52,644 nt of DNA from an uncultured Bacteroidaceae bacterium (GTDB lineage Bacteria > Bacteroidota > Bacteroidia > Bacteroidales > Bacteroidaceae): contig CAKQRW010000018.1 in assembly GCA_934271655.1 (NCBI GenBank), forward strand, positions 1 to 52,644, written 5' to 3'. Under the pieces are notes generated by a model. The model made no database searches and was not told where the DNA came from. It saw only the letters and a program-made list of their open reading frames with translations. Positions within the stretch are counted from its first letter, which is position 1. Every line of letters begins with the position of its first letter. A program made the position numbers and the translations under genes. Positions 10,849 to 19,518 of this stretch are shown in pieces.

Positions 10849-11507
10849 TGTATAGGATCCAGGCCATGCTGCTGGAGATACTGATTACATATGCTAAAAT
10901 GATGATTTCCAAAAAATCCCCTATACGCAGACAGGGGCGACGGATGGGCAGACTTGAGCACGCAATGCCGCTCTGGGTCTATGAGCTTGGCCTTGCCCTG
11001 CGCATAACTGCCCCACAGCATAAAGACCACATGGTCCTTGCCTTCGCTCACACGGCGTATCACCTCGTCGGTAAAGGTCTCCCAACCTTTTCCCTGATGG
11101 CTTCCTGCGGCATGAGCTCTGACGGTCAGAGTGGCATTCAGCAACAGGACACCCTGGCGTGCCCACCTGGTAAGGTCGCCCGACTGAGGCGCAGGCACTC
11201 CGAGGTCTGACTGTATCTCTGCAAAGATATTTCTCAAGGATGGCGGAAACGGCACTCCGTCGCCCACAGAGAAGCACATACCCTGGGCTTGCCCTGGCTC
11301 GTGGTAAGGGTCCTGCCCTATCAGCACCACTTTTACTTTGTCAAACGGACACTGGTTGAAGGCATTGAATATCATGTGTCCCGGAGGATAACATGTCCCA
11401 TTGGCGTATTCTGCCTTGACAAACTGGATAAGTTGCCCGAAATAAGGCTTCTCGAACTCGTCCTCCAGCCTCTCATGCCACGATGGCTCTATATCTACAT
11501 TTCTCAT
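10842..11507 (-). CDS. ung: Uracil-DNA glycosylase
   Basis: Family 1 uracil-DNA glycosylase, 221 residues, which removes uracil from DNA to start base-excision repair. The water-activating motif GQDPYH is at residues 64-69, where Asp66 is catalytic. The C-terminal motif HPSPLSAYRG carries the catalytic His that contacts the uracil O2. The segments PPGHMIFNAF and LLLNATLTVRAH are also family-typical. Length is normal. Its stop overlaps the start of the phospholipase D-like gene, so ung appears to lead a three-gene leftward unit (ung, phospholipase D-like, GHL10). The functional link between these three is not obvious and may only reflect shared transcription. Confidence 0.97.
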   Translation of the reverse strand: MRNVDIEPSWHERLEDEFEKPYFGQLIQFVKAEYANGTCYPPGHMIFNAFNQCPFDKVKVVLIGQDPYHEPGQAQGMCFSVGDGVPFPPSLRNIFAEIQSDLGVPAPQSGDLTRWARQGVLLLNATLTVRAHAAGSHQGKGWETFTDEVIRRVSEGKDHVVFMLWGSYAQGKAKLIDPERHCVLKSAHPSPLSAYRGFFGNHHFSICNQYLQQHGLDPIQW

Positions 11508-11510
11508 TGC

Positions 11511-11618
11511 TTATCTTTTCATACTGACCACACTTTATCGGTGCGGTGCATTCATACGGCTCAGGTTTATCTTTGTTTATCTTTTCACACAGAGTTTATC
11601 TTTTCATACAGACCACGC
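11511..11618. repeat. TTATCTTTTCATAC repeats, offsets 66 and 19
   Basis: Three copies of TTATCTTTTCAyAC start at 11511, 11577 and 11596. The first and third extend into AyTGACCAC / AGACCAC. They fill the 111-bp gap between ung and the C11 peptidase gene, and the last copy ends next to the peptidase stop codon. The 66-bp offset again equals three times 22. Confidence 0.75.
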
Positions 11619-12923
11619 TCAGTCATTCCCAAACATCAGTTTCACAAAGCGTGTCTGCTTATAGTAATCATTGAAGTAAGCTCCATTGCTGTCATACACG
11701 GCGCGTGGCACAAACATGGATATGCCAGAGCAATGCTCCTCATCTACAAGCGGATTGACTACCACATTGCCTACCTCCTTGCTCACGCCCGTGCAGTACC
11801 AGTCTTTGCCATGCCAGCACTTCACCACCTTGGCCATCTCTGTGTTCCATCGCCCAATTCCGTCAACGCCCATCAGCTCACTCATCACCGCCCTCATGTC
11901 TGGCATATCAGGATAGAACGATGCTACCGTAAGGTATTTATGATAGGAGAACAAGTTGGACACCGTTACATATTCACACGCCTCAGCATAATTGTCAAAG
12001 TTGCCATACCCGCCAAACACGCTGCGCATATATGGGATGGCATGGCGAAGCGAATCCGTGTTTACGTCAGACAACACCACACCACCCTCTTCATCATAAA
12101 GATACGTGTTGTTATAAGCCCGGCATATGCCCTCAGCATACCCGTCCTTACGGAACATCTCAGGAACGACGGCTGCATAATCCGCTCCGGGCGATGGCAC
12201 CTCGGCAGGAGAAGCCACTATGTGCTTCGCCACATCCATCAGGTCACAGTCCACCTCGATGGTCTGCATGAAGCAGGCATCAAAGAAGATGAAGTCCATG
12301 ACACCCTTGCCAGCCAGCACCTCAGCTATCTCGTCCGTCCCCATGCCAAGCAAGCCATAGCCCGACGTGTCGTCCGTGGCAAAGGAGCGCGAGGTCCTTC
12401 GTGAAGGAGATGTCTGCACATACGGAGGAATCCACCCGAAGCCATGCGAGCCAAGGACAAGTCCGTAGCTCTGGGCTGGATAGTTGGCCTGGACATAATC
12501 GACAAAATCCCCAAGCACATCAGCTGAGGCCGAGTTGACATCAGAGGCATAGGTCTTCACAGGCACAAGGTCTCTGTAGCTCTTTGCCGTCGTTGTGTCG
12601 TTGAGCACATATATGCATGGAGCAGAATGCAGCCTGTCCACAAACGCCACCACACGGTTGTTCTTACCGTAACTGTATTTGACAAAGCCCTTCACTATCT
12701 CGTCAAGGTCCGAATAAGCGTTGCTGCTTATGTTGTTGTCTGCCGCTATGTATACCATCACAGTACGGCTGTCAGCCACAGCAAACTCAGGCACAGGCTT
12801 TTCATCGCCGCCCCTGGTGCTTTCATGGTCGTCATCCTTGCTGCACGCAGAAAACAAACAGGTTGCAGCAATGCCTACGAGCATAGCTGCAACCATATTA
12901 TTTATGTACTTTCTTGCATTCAT
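11619..12923 (-). CDS. Clostripain-like (C11) cysteine peptidase lipoprotein
   Basis: A 434-residue surface or periplasmic lipoprotein of peptidase family C11 (clan CD). Such enzymes usually cut after Arg or Lys. The start at 12923 (MNARKYINNM) gives a clean lipoprotein signal: hydrophobic core, then LFSAC with lipidated Cys27, followed by an acidic SKDDDHES export-type tail. An upstream in-frame ATG at 12962 would bury this signal and was rejected. The catalytic His160 lies in VLGSHGFGW and the nucleophile Cys217 in FFDACFMQ, both in the expected context. N-terminal VMVYIAADNN is also family-typical. Self-processing, known for some C11 members, cannot be judged. The gene stands between a small secreted protein gene and ung, with repeat-bearing gaps on both sides. 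Confidence 0.92.
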   Translation of the reverse strand: MNARKYINNMVAAMLVGIAATCLFSACSKDDDHESTRGGDEKPVPEFAVADSRTVMVYIAADNNISSNAYSDLDEIVKGFVKYSYGKNNRVVAFVDRLHSAPCIYVLNDTTTAKSYRDLVPVKTYASDVNSASADVLGDFVDYVQANYPAQSYGLVLGSHGFGWIPPYVQTSPSRRTSRSFATDDTSGYGLLGMGTDEIAEVLAGKGVMDFIFFDACFMQTIEVDCDLMDVAKHIVASPAEVPSPGADYAAVVPEMFRKDGYAEGICRAYNNTYLYDEEGGVVLSDVNTDSLRHAIPYMRSVFGGYGNFDNYAEACEYVTVSNLFSYHKYLTVASFYPDMPDMRAVMSELMGVDGIGRWNTEMAKVVKCWHGKDWYCTGVSKEVGNVVVNPLVDEEHCSGISMFVPRAVYDSNGAYFNDYYKQTRFVKLMFGND

Positions 12924-13081
12924 AATATTATTCTTAGGCAGGTGTCCGTAGAGTGCTGCCAACGCATATATACTACATTATTATATATTTATTGCAAATA
13001 AAAAACTGTCTTGAACACCTGCTTATATGCGAGCGTCTCTCTCATGCATACATGCTTTACATTTTTTGACATGAAGCAACG

Positions 13082-13149
13082 CCAAGAGTCATTATTTAAT
13101 AATGCCAAAGCTATTATTTAATAGCGCTAAGAGTTATTATTTAGTAATG
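13082..13149. repeat. 22/23-bp tandem repeat, 3 copies
   Basis: Units of 23, 22 and 23 bp begin CCAAGAG, CCAAAGC and CTAAGAG, and each contains TATTATTTA-like AT-rich cores. They lie just downstream of the small secreted protein gene. Confidence 0.8.
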
Positions 13150-13194
13150 CCAGAAGAGCCTCATCCATTCACAATGGAAGAAAGCGCGGAAATT

Positions 13195-13620
13195 TCATTT
13201 TACCAAGTCTACAGGATGAATGAAACGAAACTTATCCTCATCAAGCACCACCACCCTATTGTTGGCATTGTCGAGATAATACTTCTTTACCTTATAAAAT
13301 TTCTTGCCTATTTTTTTTCTGCTCGCAGAGAAGAACACAGCAGCAGTCTGTCTATTGCGGCTGAACTTGTCCTTGACATAGTCCTCCAACTGAACGCTAA
13401 AATACTGGCGCATAGGAAGGAAAGAGGTCTTCTTCTCCAAGTCAACGCTGTCCACCTCACATATAGACGTGACATATATGACGGTATCGGTCAATTGCTG
13501 GCACACACCAAACATGTACACCTTTCCCTTGCCCTTCACATGGCTTTCCACATTGTCATCCTGCGCGCATACCATCAGCGAGCATGCGGCAAGAATGCAC
13601 ATCATCAGATTTCTTTTCAT
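13195..13620 (-). CDS. Small secreted protein of unknown function
   Basis: A 141-residue protein with a clear signal peptide (MKRNLMMCILAACSLMVCAQ). The start at 13620 is chosen because it places the basic-hydrophobic signal at the N-terminus; an in-frame ATG further upstream would add 18 unlikely residues. The mature part is mixed alpha/beta, rich in Lys, Val and aromatic residues (YMFGVCQQLTDTVIYVTSI, FFSASRKKIGKKFYKVKKYY), with one Cys pair candidate. I do not recognise a family. The pattern resembles small Bacteroidetes periplasmic proteins of about 130-150 residues. It lies between rpoD and the C11 peptidase gene on the same strand, separated from both by repeats, so it may be transcribed alone. 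Confidence 0.75.
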   Translation of the reverse strand: MKRNLMMCILAACSLMVCAQDDNVESHVKGKGKVYMFGVCQQLTDTVIYVTSICEVDSVDLEKKTSFLPMRQYFSVQLEDYVKDKFSRNRQTAAVFFSASRKKIGKKFYKVKKYYLDNANNRVVVLDEDKFRFIHPVDLVK

Positions 13621-13771
13621 TCGTCCTGTAATTGATATATTACTATTTCCACAGATTTGGGCTGCGCCAGCCATATTTCCACAGATCGTGGATGCTACAG
13701 CCTTACTTACACGGCGTCAGAGCTTCTGACACATTTCCAATGGCAACGGCAGCGCCAGCCCTATGGCCGCA

Positions 13772-13872
13772 AGCTGCGCCATCAGCCCAGACAAGTCTTC
13801 AGCAGACTTCCGCCATGCTGAGGTCGGACTGCTTTTCAGCTCGCCATCAACCCAGATAAGTCTTCAGCAGAC
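13772..13872. repeat. Copy of the rpoD 3' end, 65 bp downstream
   Basis: The 35-36 bp at 13838-13872 cover the last codons and stop of rpoD. A near-identical copy (one indel, a few substitutions) lies at 13772-13807. The copy preserves the reading frame and the TGA stop, encoding ..LLKTCLG-stop instead of ..LLKTYLG-stop. Two ATTTCCACAGAT copies at about 13646 and 13675 add a further short repeat in this gap. Confidence 0.85.
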
Positions 13873-14716
13873 GGCTCTTTGACTGCGAGCGAAGCCTGCG
13901 GATGGCCTTCTCCTTAATCTGCCTCACGCGCTCACGTGTGAGATTGAACTTCTCGCCAATCTCCTCCAGAGTCTTTTCTGGCTCACCAAGGCCAAAGAAC
14001 ATCTTCACAATTTCCTTCTCGCGCGGAGTGAGTGTGTCGAGCGCGCGCTCTATCTCCTTCTGAAGCGACTCTGTTACCAGGGTCTTGTCGGCAGACGGAG
14101 CGTCAGGATTAGACAGTATGTCAAGCAGGCTATTGTCCTCTCCCTCCACAAAAGGAGCGTCCACGCTGATGTGGCGTCCGCTCACCTTCATGGTGTCAGC
14201 CACCTTGTCCACTGGCAGATCGAGCTGGGCGGCCAGCTCCTCAGGCGAAGGACGGCGCTCATTCTCCTGCTCAAACTTAGAGAATGCCTTGCCTATCTTA
14301 TTGAGCGAGCCAACCTGGTTGAGCGGCAGGCGCACAATGCGGCTCTGCTCCGCCAGAGCCTGAAGTATGCTTTGACGAATCCACCACACAGCATAACTGA
14401 TAAACTTGAAGCCACGGGTCTCGTCAAATTTCTCCGCTGCCTTTATCAGGCCAAGGTTGCCCTCGTTGATGAGGTCTGGCAAGCTCAGTCCCTGATTCTG
14501 GTACTGTTTGGCAACAGAAACGACAAAACGCAGATTCGCCCTTGTCAACTTCTCAAGTGCCCTGCGACCCTCTGGACCTCCCTTGCGAATCTTCGCAGCG
14601 AGCTCCACTTCCTCTTCTACCGTGATTAATTCCTCACGACCGATTTCCTGCAAGTACTTGTCCAATGAAGCACTTTCACGGTTCGTGATTGACTTTGTGA
14701 TTTTTAATTGTCTCAT
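13847..14716 (-). CDS. rpoD: Primary RNA polymerase sigma factor RpoD (sigma-70)
   Basis: The 289-residue housekeeping sigma factor of the Bacteroidetes type, which lacks the long region 1.1 and starts MRQLKITKSITNRESASLDK. The start at 14716 is chosen over an upstream in-frame ATG (14806) because it reproduces the conserved N-terminus of this group and lies just after a good promoter. Region 1.2 is at about 15-45. Region 2 is at about 75-145, with GNLGLIKAAEKFDETRGFKF and YAVWWIRQSI, which contact core enzyme and the -7 box. Region 3 follows, and region 4.2 ends in a helix-turn-helix (LTRERVRQIKEKAIRRLR) that reads the -33 box. Its own promoter matches the consensus it should recognise. The 3' end is duplicated downstream. 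Confidence 0.97.
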   Translation of the reverse strand: MRQLKITKSITNRESASLDKYLQEIGREELITVEEEVELAAKIRKGGPEGRRALEKLTRANLRFVVSVAKQYQNQGLSLPDLINEGNLGLIKAAEKFDETRGFKFISYAVWWIRQSILQALAEQSRIVRLPLNQVGSLNKIGKAFSKFEQENERRPSPEELAAQLDLPVDKVADTMKVSGRHISVDAPFVEGEDNSLLDILSNPDAPSADKTLVTESLQKEIERALDTLTPREKEIVKMFFGLGEPEKTLEEIGEKFNLTRERVRQIKEKAIRRLRSQSKSRLLKTYLG

Positions 14717-14737
14717 ACAAATTTTGCAAAATTCGTA

Positions 14738-14768
14738 CAAATATACGAATTTACTCTTACATGCGAAA
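14738..14768 (-). promoter_or_regulatory. rpoD promoter (TTTC-N19-TATATTTG)
   Basis: On the minus strand, TTTC at 14765-14768 is followed after 19 bp by TATATTTG at 14738-14745. This is a near-perfect Bacteroidetes -33/-7 pair that ends about 22 bp before the rpoD start codon at 14716. Confidence 0.75.
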
Positions 14769-14922
14769 GTCTTTTTATCTTTTTTACACCAAAAAGGGCC
14801 AAACACAAGCTTTTAGACCTGCATTTGACCTTAAAGGTATTATTTTTCTGCCTCTCTACCTGTCTGTAGCTGTGCCGATGTCGTGTCCGGCACATTCAAC
14901 ACGCGCGAGAGGTATGATGCCC

Positions 14923-15870
14923 TCATTTCATGAGCATGGAAAACGCATCGGGATAAGGCGTCTCAAACTTCATCACCTCGCCTGTGACCGGATGACGGAA
15001 AGCGAGGCGGAAAGCATGAAGGCAAACACGCCCTACAGGGTCAGCGTTTGGCCCATACGCCTCCTCCGAGCTGCCATACTTGTAGTCTCCTACGATGGGA
15101 TGATGCAAGTCCTGCATGTGGACGCGTATCTGGTTCTTGCGGCCTGTGTCGAGCTTCAGCTCCACAAGCGAGAATCCGTTCTTGCGCTTCAGGGTGCGGT
15201 AGTTGGTCACGGCATACTTGCCGCCATTGTCGTAGACACTCGAATATGTGACGAACATGCGGTTCTCAGAGAGCCACGAAGCCACCGTACCATGGTCTTT
15301 CTCCATCTCTCCCTGCACCACAGCCACATAGCGGCGGTCTACCACGATGTCCTGCCAGTTGTCTGTAAAGGCTTTCTGTATGTCGCGCCGCTTGGCAAAG
15401 ACGAGCAGTCCGGAGGTTCCGCGGTCGAGGCGATGCACCGTGCACACGGCGAAGGTGCGGTTGGTGCGCTTGACATATTCATCCAGTATTTCCTTCACAC
15501 TCTCCTGACGCTTGCCTGGAGTGACATTAGTGAGTATGCCCTCGCGCTTGTCCACAACAATGATGAAGGCATCCTCGTATATGATTCTCACCCACTTGCT
15601 GTGGAAAGCGTGCTTGTGGCGGTTCTTGGCCACCTGCACCAGCTGTCCGGGGCGCAACTGGTGGTTGTACTGTGTCACTATCTCCTTGTCCACATACACC
15701 ATCCTCTGCGAGAGCAACTCCTTGGCCCTTGTGCGAGATATTCCCGTTATTCTGTCCATAAGGAACTTCATCAGCTCGGCTGGCTCTGTGACGGGATAGT
15801 TGGTGTAAGTGTTGGCAGCCTTTCTGTCAAAAGAAGACACGTTCATGGTCTTTTTTGTCGATATATTCAT
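14923..15870 (-). CDS. RluA-family RNA pseudouridine synthase
   Basis: A 315-residue enzyme that isomerises specific uridines in rRNA or tRNA to pseudouridine. An S4-like RNA-binding region is at about 30-80 (ISRTRAKELLSQRMVYVDKE). The catalytic core begins near residue 90, with VHRLDRGTSGLLVFAK at about 143-158 holding the catalytic Asp. ELKLDTGRKNQIRVHM and HPIVGDYKYG are further RluA-family signatures. Whether the target is that of RluA, RluC or RluD cannot be told from sequence alone. ATG at 15870 is used; the alternative Met at residue 9 (15846) is also possible because the first eight residues are poorly typical. It lies 56 bp downstream of rlmD on the same strand, so two rRNA-modification genes probably share a transcript. 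Confidence 0.92.
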   Translation of the reverse strand: MNISTKKTMNVSSFDRKAANTYTNYPVTEPAELMKFLMDRITGISRTRAKELLSQRMVYVDKEIVTQYNHQLRPGQLVQVAKNRHKHAFHSKWVRIIYEDAFIIVVDKREGILTNVTPGKRQESVKEILDEYVKRTNRTFAVCTVHRLDRGTSGLLVFAKRRDIQKAFTDNWQDIVVDRRYVAVVQGEMEKDHGTVASWLSENRMFVTYSSVYDNGGKYAVTNYRTLKRKNGFSLVELKLDTGRKNQIRVHMQDLHHPIVGDYKYGSSEEAYGPNADPVGRVCLHAFRLAFRHPVTGEVMKFETPYPDAFSMLMK

Positions 15871-15926
15871 TTGCTTGCAATTCTCTGATTATTTGTCTGT
15901 ATATCATATGGTAGCCATCATGCGCC

Positions 15927-17345
15927 TCATTTTCTTTCCAGCAGCACCACATTCTCCACATGCTGGGTGTGAGGGAACATGTCCACAGGCTGGACAGCCA
16001 CTACCCTGTAGGCCGTGTCGAGCAGCTGCAGGTCACGTGCCTGCGTGGCTGGATTGCAGCTGACATAGACTATCCTCTTCGGCTCTGCAAAGAGGATGGT
16101 GTCTATCACATCCTGGTGCATGCCTGCGCGTGGAGGGTCTGTGATGATGACATCGGGACGGCCATGCTCCTCTATGAATTCCTTGTTCAGGATATCCTTC
16201 ATGTCTCCGGCATAAAAGAGCGTGTTGGTCAGTCCGTTTATTTCCGAGTTGACCTTAGCGTCCTCTATGGCTTCAGGCACATATTCGATGCCAATGACCT
16301 TGCGGGCCTGGTGCGCCACGAAGTTGGCGATGGTGCCTGTGCCTGTGTAAAGGTCGTAGACCAGTTCCTGGCCTGTCAGCCCAGCAAAGCTGCGGGCCAC
16401 CTTGTACAACTCATAAGCCTGTTCGGTGTTGGTCTGGTAGAAAGACTTCGGGCCGACCTTGAACTTGAGGTCTTCCATTGTCTCATAGATATAGTCTTTT
16501 CCCTTCACCACATGTATCTCCTGGTCGCCAAACGTGTCGTTGGCCTTGTGGTTGTCGACATAAAGGAGCGAGGTTATCTGAGGGAACGTGTCTACCAGGT
16601 GCTGCATGAGCGCATCGGCCTGGAGCTGCTCCTCGGCTGTCTCTATCCTGAACTGTACCAGAAACATCAGTTCGCCTGTGTTGCTGGTGCGTATCATCAG
16701 CGAACGGAGAAGGCCTTTGTTTTGTCTCAGATCATAAAACTCCAGTCCGTGCTCCAGGGCATAGCTGCGTATGTCGTTCCTTATCTCATTGTTTATATTG
16801 TCCATGAGGTGGCACTCCTCGATGTCGAGAATCTTGTCGAAGGCACCTGTGATGTGGAAGCCCACAGCATCCATCACGTCATATTTCACATCAGCCTTCA
16901 CTTCCTCCTCTGTGAGCCAGCGCTTGTTGGAGAAGCCAAACTCCAGCTTATTGCGGTAGCCATACACATGCTTGCTGCCAAGTATGGGCCTCATCTCAGG
17001 TATCTCCACCTTGCCTATGCGCACAAGATTGTCGTACACCTGCTGCTGCTTCGCCTTCAGCTGTTCCTCATACTTGAGGCATTGCCACTTGCATCCGCCG
17101 CACACGCCATAATGACGGCAGACCGGCTGCGTGCGCAGAGGAGACTGCTCATGGAAGCGGACTGCCACAGCCTCCATGTAAGAGTGTTTCTTTTTCTTCA
17201 CTTGCAGGTCTACCACATCGCCAGGTACCACAAAGGGGACAAACACTACTTTGTCGTCCACGCGTGCCAAGGACTTGCCTTCTGCCGCGCAGGCGGTTAT
17301 AGTGACATTTTCCAGCAAAGGAAGCTGCTTCTTGTTTCGAGCCAT
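15927..17345 (-). CDS. rlmD: 23S rRNA (uracil-5-)-methyltransferase, RlmD/TrmA family
   Basis: A 472-residue SAM-dependent RNA methyltransferase of the RlmD/RumA type, which methylates C5 of a uridine in 23S rRNA (U1939 in E. coli). An N-terminal TRAM domain (about 8-65) is followed by a Cys cluster (CRHYGVCGGCKWQC, residues ~75-90) that should hold a 4Fe-4S cluster. The Rossmann-like core has the SAM-binding motif DLYTGTGTIANF near 333, TDPPRAGMH near 405, and the nucleophilic Cys in YVSCNPATQARDL near 430. Length fits the family. RlmC or TrmA-like specificity in Bacteroidetes is hard to exclude without a tree. It precedes the RluA-family gene by 56 bp. A TAACTTTG box at 17495-17502 is its best promoter candidate. 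Confidence 0.93.
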   Translation of the reverse strand: MARNKKQLPLLENVTITACAAEGKSLARVDDKVVFVPFVVPGDVVDLQVKKKKHSYMEAVAVRFHEQSPLRTQPVCRHYGVCGGCKWQCLKYEEQLKAKQQQVYDNLVRIGKVEIPEMRPILGSKHVYGYRNKLEFGFSNKRWLTEEEVKADVKYDVMDAVGFHITGAFDKILDIEECHLMDNINNEIRNDIRSYALEHGLEFYDLRQNKGLLRSLMIRTSNTGELMFLVQFRIETAEEQLQADALMQHLVDTFPQITSLLYVDNHKANDTFGDQEIHVVKGKDYIYETMEDLKFKVGPKSFYQTNTEQAYELYKVARSFAGLTGQELVYDLYTGTGTIANFVAHQARKVIGIEYVPEAIEDAKVNSEINGLTNTLFYAGDMKDILNKEFIEEHGRPDVIITDPPRAGMHQDVIDTILFAEPKRIVYVSCNPATQARDLQLLDTAYRVVAVQPVDMFPHTQHVENVVLLERK

Positions 17346-17689
17346 ATATATATATCTTTTTGTTTCTTATTCAAAGTTCAACATGCTTTTCTTTTACGGA
17401 ACCACCTGACATATCATGGCAAAAGAGGCTTATTCACCATACAGGAGGCCAATGTTCCGCTCTCCCCTACAGTTTTGTTTCCGCAAACGAGGCGCAAAGT
17501 TAGTCAAAAGCCCTGAGATAAGGGGCATCTCACGGCAAAAAGTTTATCTTTCAGCACGAAAAGGCCGTTTTTATGTCATGCAGACAAACGTCTTTGACAA
17601 CACCACAGCGCAGCCTCCCTTTCACCAGCCCATCCCGAACAGGCCCCGAACGATTGCGCAAACAGCGTTGCCCTCACGGCCACCTCTCC
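17346..17689. other. Non-coding region upstream of rlmD
   Basis: About 340 bp between rlmD and the esterase-associated repeats. Apart from the candidate promoter at 17495-17502, I see no coding sequence, RNA gene or clear hairpin here. Confidence 0.5.
17495..17502 (-). promoter_or_regulatory. Candidate -7 element for rlmD
   Basis: On the minus strand this is TAACTTTG, a perfect TAnnTTTG match. No clear TTTG is seen 19-21 bp upstream. It would leave a leader of about 150 nt before rlmD. Confidence 0.4.
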
Positions 17690-17699
17690 TCACAGCCAT

Positions 17700-17838
17700 A
17701 CAGCACTACCTTGATGCGCATGGATATCCAGCAGAGACCTTAATGCGCATGGATATCCAGCAGGGACCTGATGCGCATGGCTATCCAACAGGGAGTTGAT
17801 GCACATGGCTATTTCAGCAGAGACTTGATGCGCTCGGC
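17700..17838. repeat. 28/29-bp tandem repeat derived from the esterase 3' end, 5 copies
   Basis: Units start with ATGCGCATGG-like sequence at 17714, 17743, 17771, 17799 and 17828 (offsets 29, 28, 28, 29). The last unit is the 3' end of the esterase gene itself, including its stop codon. The other four are progressively changed copies extending downstream of the gene. Confidence 0.88.
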
Positions 17839-19299
17839 TATTATGGAAGCCATGCGTTTTGCGCCCTTGGCCGTAGGGTGGATGCCATCCCATTGCATGG
17901 TGCCATCCTCTCCAGGAAAAAGCGAATGAAGATCAATCACCTCCAGTCCGTACTCCCTTGCCACCTCACGCTGCACAGGCATCACGCCATTGACGATGAC
18001 AGAGTCACAGATGCCCCAGTCGTCTTTCAGCGCTGGAATGGGAGTGCAGATAAAGATGACAGGCTTCCTCTGTTTCTCAATGCCAGCCGCGCCTTTCTTC
18101 GATGCCGACTTGGCACGCTTGGCATCCTTCTGCGCATCTTTCACACCCTTGGCTGTAGCGAGGTCGGGACGCAGAGTCTTGATCATCTCCTGCAAGTCGT
18201 GCTTAAACTCCGCCCCATGCGCCCAGTTGTGCGGCTTGGAGTCATTAGTACCTAGCTTTATCACCACCACGTCTGGCTTGTAGGCCTGTGCGTCGGCCCA
18301 GGCCATCTCCTTCATGTACGGGATGTCTCCGTTGTTAAGCAACGTGCGTGCGCTCACCCCGAAATTTCTCACGCAGCACCTGTCGCCAAGCATCTGCTGC
18401 AACTGTGCAGGATAGCCCTGCTCCTCTGCCATGTCAATGCCATGGCCATCAGTGATACTGTTGCCAATGCAGGCCACCCTCACAGCGTCAGCACGCGGAG
18501 CGGCCAGGTTGTCGAGCCAATTGCCAAGGTCAGAGAGCATCTGCGCATTGTACTTGTAGTCCTTCCTGATGCCGAAGCCATGGCCGCCTGTAGGGTAGAC
18601 ATGCATGGCGCAACTATTGCCAGCGCGCCGCATAGCAGCATAATACTCCAGGCCGTTGGTAAGGAAGGGCACCACCTGGTCGTCGCTGGCGGTCAAAATG
18701 ATGGCAGGAGGCGTGAGATGGCGTCGCACGGCGTTCTGTGTGGAATACTTCTTCACCTGGGCGGCATCCTTGGCTCCCTCCTCGCCCAGAAAATTGATGC
18801 ACGACCATTTGTGCGACACCTTCTGGTCCATGGAGATGACTGGGTAAAAGAGTATGCTGAAGTTGGGGCGCAGAGAGAATGGTGCCATCGTAGAGACGAC
18901 CGACGACAGATGGCCTCCAGCCGAAAAGCCCATGATGCCCACATCCTGCGGATTGACATGCCACACCTCGCACGAGTCGCGCATTGTGCCAATGGCCTTC
19001 TCCACATCGCCCACGGGCAATGTCTTGTCGCCATGCGGCAGACGATAGTCTACCACAGCGTAAGCTATGCCCCTGCCGTTCATCCATTCTTTCCAGTCGT
19101 GGCCCTCATGTCCATTGGAGAGGACTGAATATCCGCCTCCAGGCACTCCTACCACAGCTCGGCCCGATGGCTTTTCTGGCAGATACACCGTCATCTTTGC
19201 CTTGGCATCGTCTGTAAGTTTCACCTCTATCTTCCGGGCGGTCTGAGCATGCATCACCACAGCCATCATCATAAGGCCCAATGTCATAATCTTCTTCAT
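17809..19299 (-). CDS. Secreted two-domain carbohydrate esterase (alpha/beta hydrolase + SGNH)
   Basis: A 496-residue exported protein with a signal peptide (MKKIMTLGLMMMAVVMHAQ). Residues ~25-265 form an alpha/beta hydrolase of the BD-FAE/acetylxylan esterase type: PGGGYSVLS oxyanion region, nucleophile in GFSAGGH (about residue 123), Asp in TASDDQVVPF and His in PTGGHGFG. Residues ~275-496 form an SGNH (GDSL) hydrolase: block I GNSITDGHG, block III GTNDS near 353, and block V DGIHPTAKG near 473. A Lys/Ala-rich insert at about 380-410 interrupts the second domain. Both domains keep their catalytic residues, so the protein should carry two esterase active sites, plausibly for removing acetyl or feruloyl groups from plant polysaccharides. 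No polysaccharide-utilisation genes are adjacent. Its 3' end is tandemly duplicated. Confidence 0.9.
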   Translation of the reverse strand: MKKIMTLGLMMMAVVMHAQTARKIEVKLTDDAKAKMTVYLPEKPSGRAVVGVPGGGYSVLSNGHEGHDWKEWMNGRGIAYAVVDYRLPHGDKTLPVGDVEKAIGTMRDSCEVWHVNPQDVGIMGFSAGGHLSSVVSTMAPFSLRPNFSILFYPVISMDQKVSHKWSCINFLGEEGAKDAAQVKKYSTQNAVRRHLTPPAIILTASDDQVVPFLTNGLEYYAAMRRAGNSCAMHVYPTGGHGFGIRKDYKYNAQMLSDLGNWLDNLAAPRADAVRVACIGNSITDGHGIDMAEEQGYPAQLQQMLGDRCCVRNFGVSARTLLNNGDIPYMKEMAWADAQAYKPDVVVIKLGTNDSKPHNWAHGAEFKHDLQEMIKTLRPDLATAKGVKDAQKDAKRAKSASKKGAAGIEKQRKPVIFICTPIPALKDDWGICDSVIVNGVMPVQREVAREYGLEVIDLHSLFPGEDGTMQWDGIHPTAKGAKRMASIIAERIKSLLK

Positions 19300-19518
19300 T
19301 TCTATCAGTTTTGTTTGTTTTATTGTTATTTGTTTGAAAGCAGTTTTTTCTCTCTAAGGCATTCTTCTGATGGACATGCCACATTCAAGGATGCCTTTTC
19401 TGTTTTATCTCTACTTTTGCAAATTTACAAAGATATTTCGAGTAGGCAAGAGCTTGGCTGTATATTATTCACAACAAAGAGTTTTTTTGCTTCCGCAACA
19501 CTCATTTTCTACTGTGTC

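Noticed and set aside
14717..14806. Longer N-terminus for RpoD from an upstream ATG
   Set aside because: It would add 30 residues (MFGPFWCKKD..) not seen in this sigma group and would overlap the promoter found at 14738-14768.
15960..17516. 518-codon + strand frame opposite rlmD
   Set aside because: Antisense shadow of a well-identified gene; composition is not protein-like and no family is recognisable.
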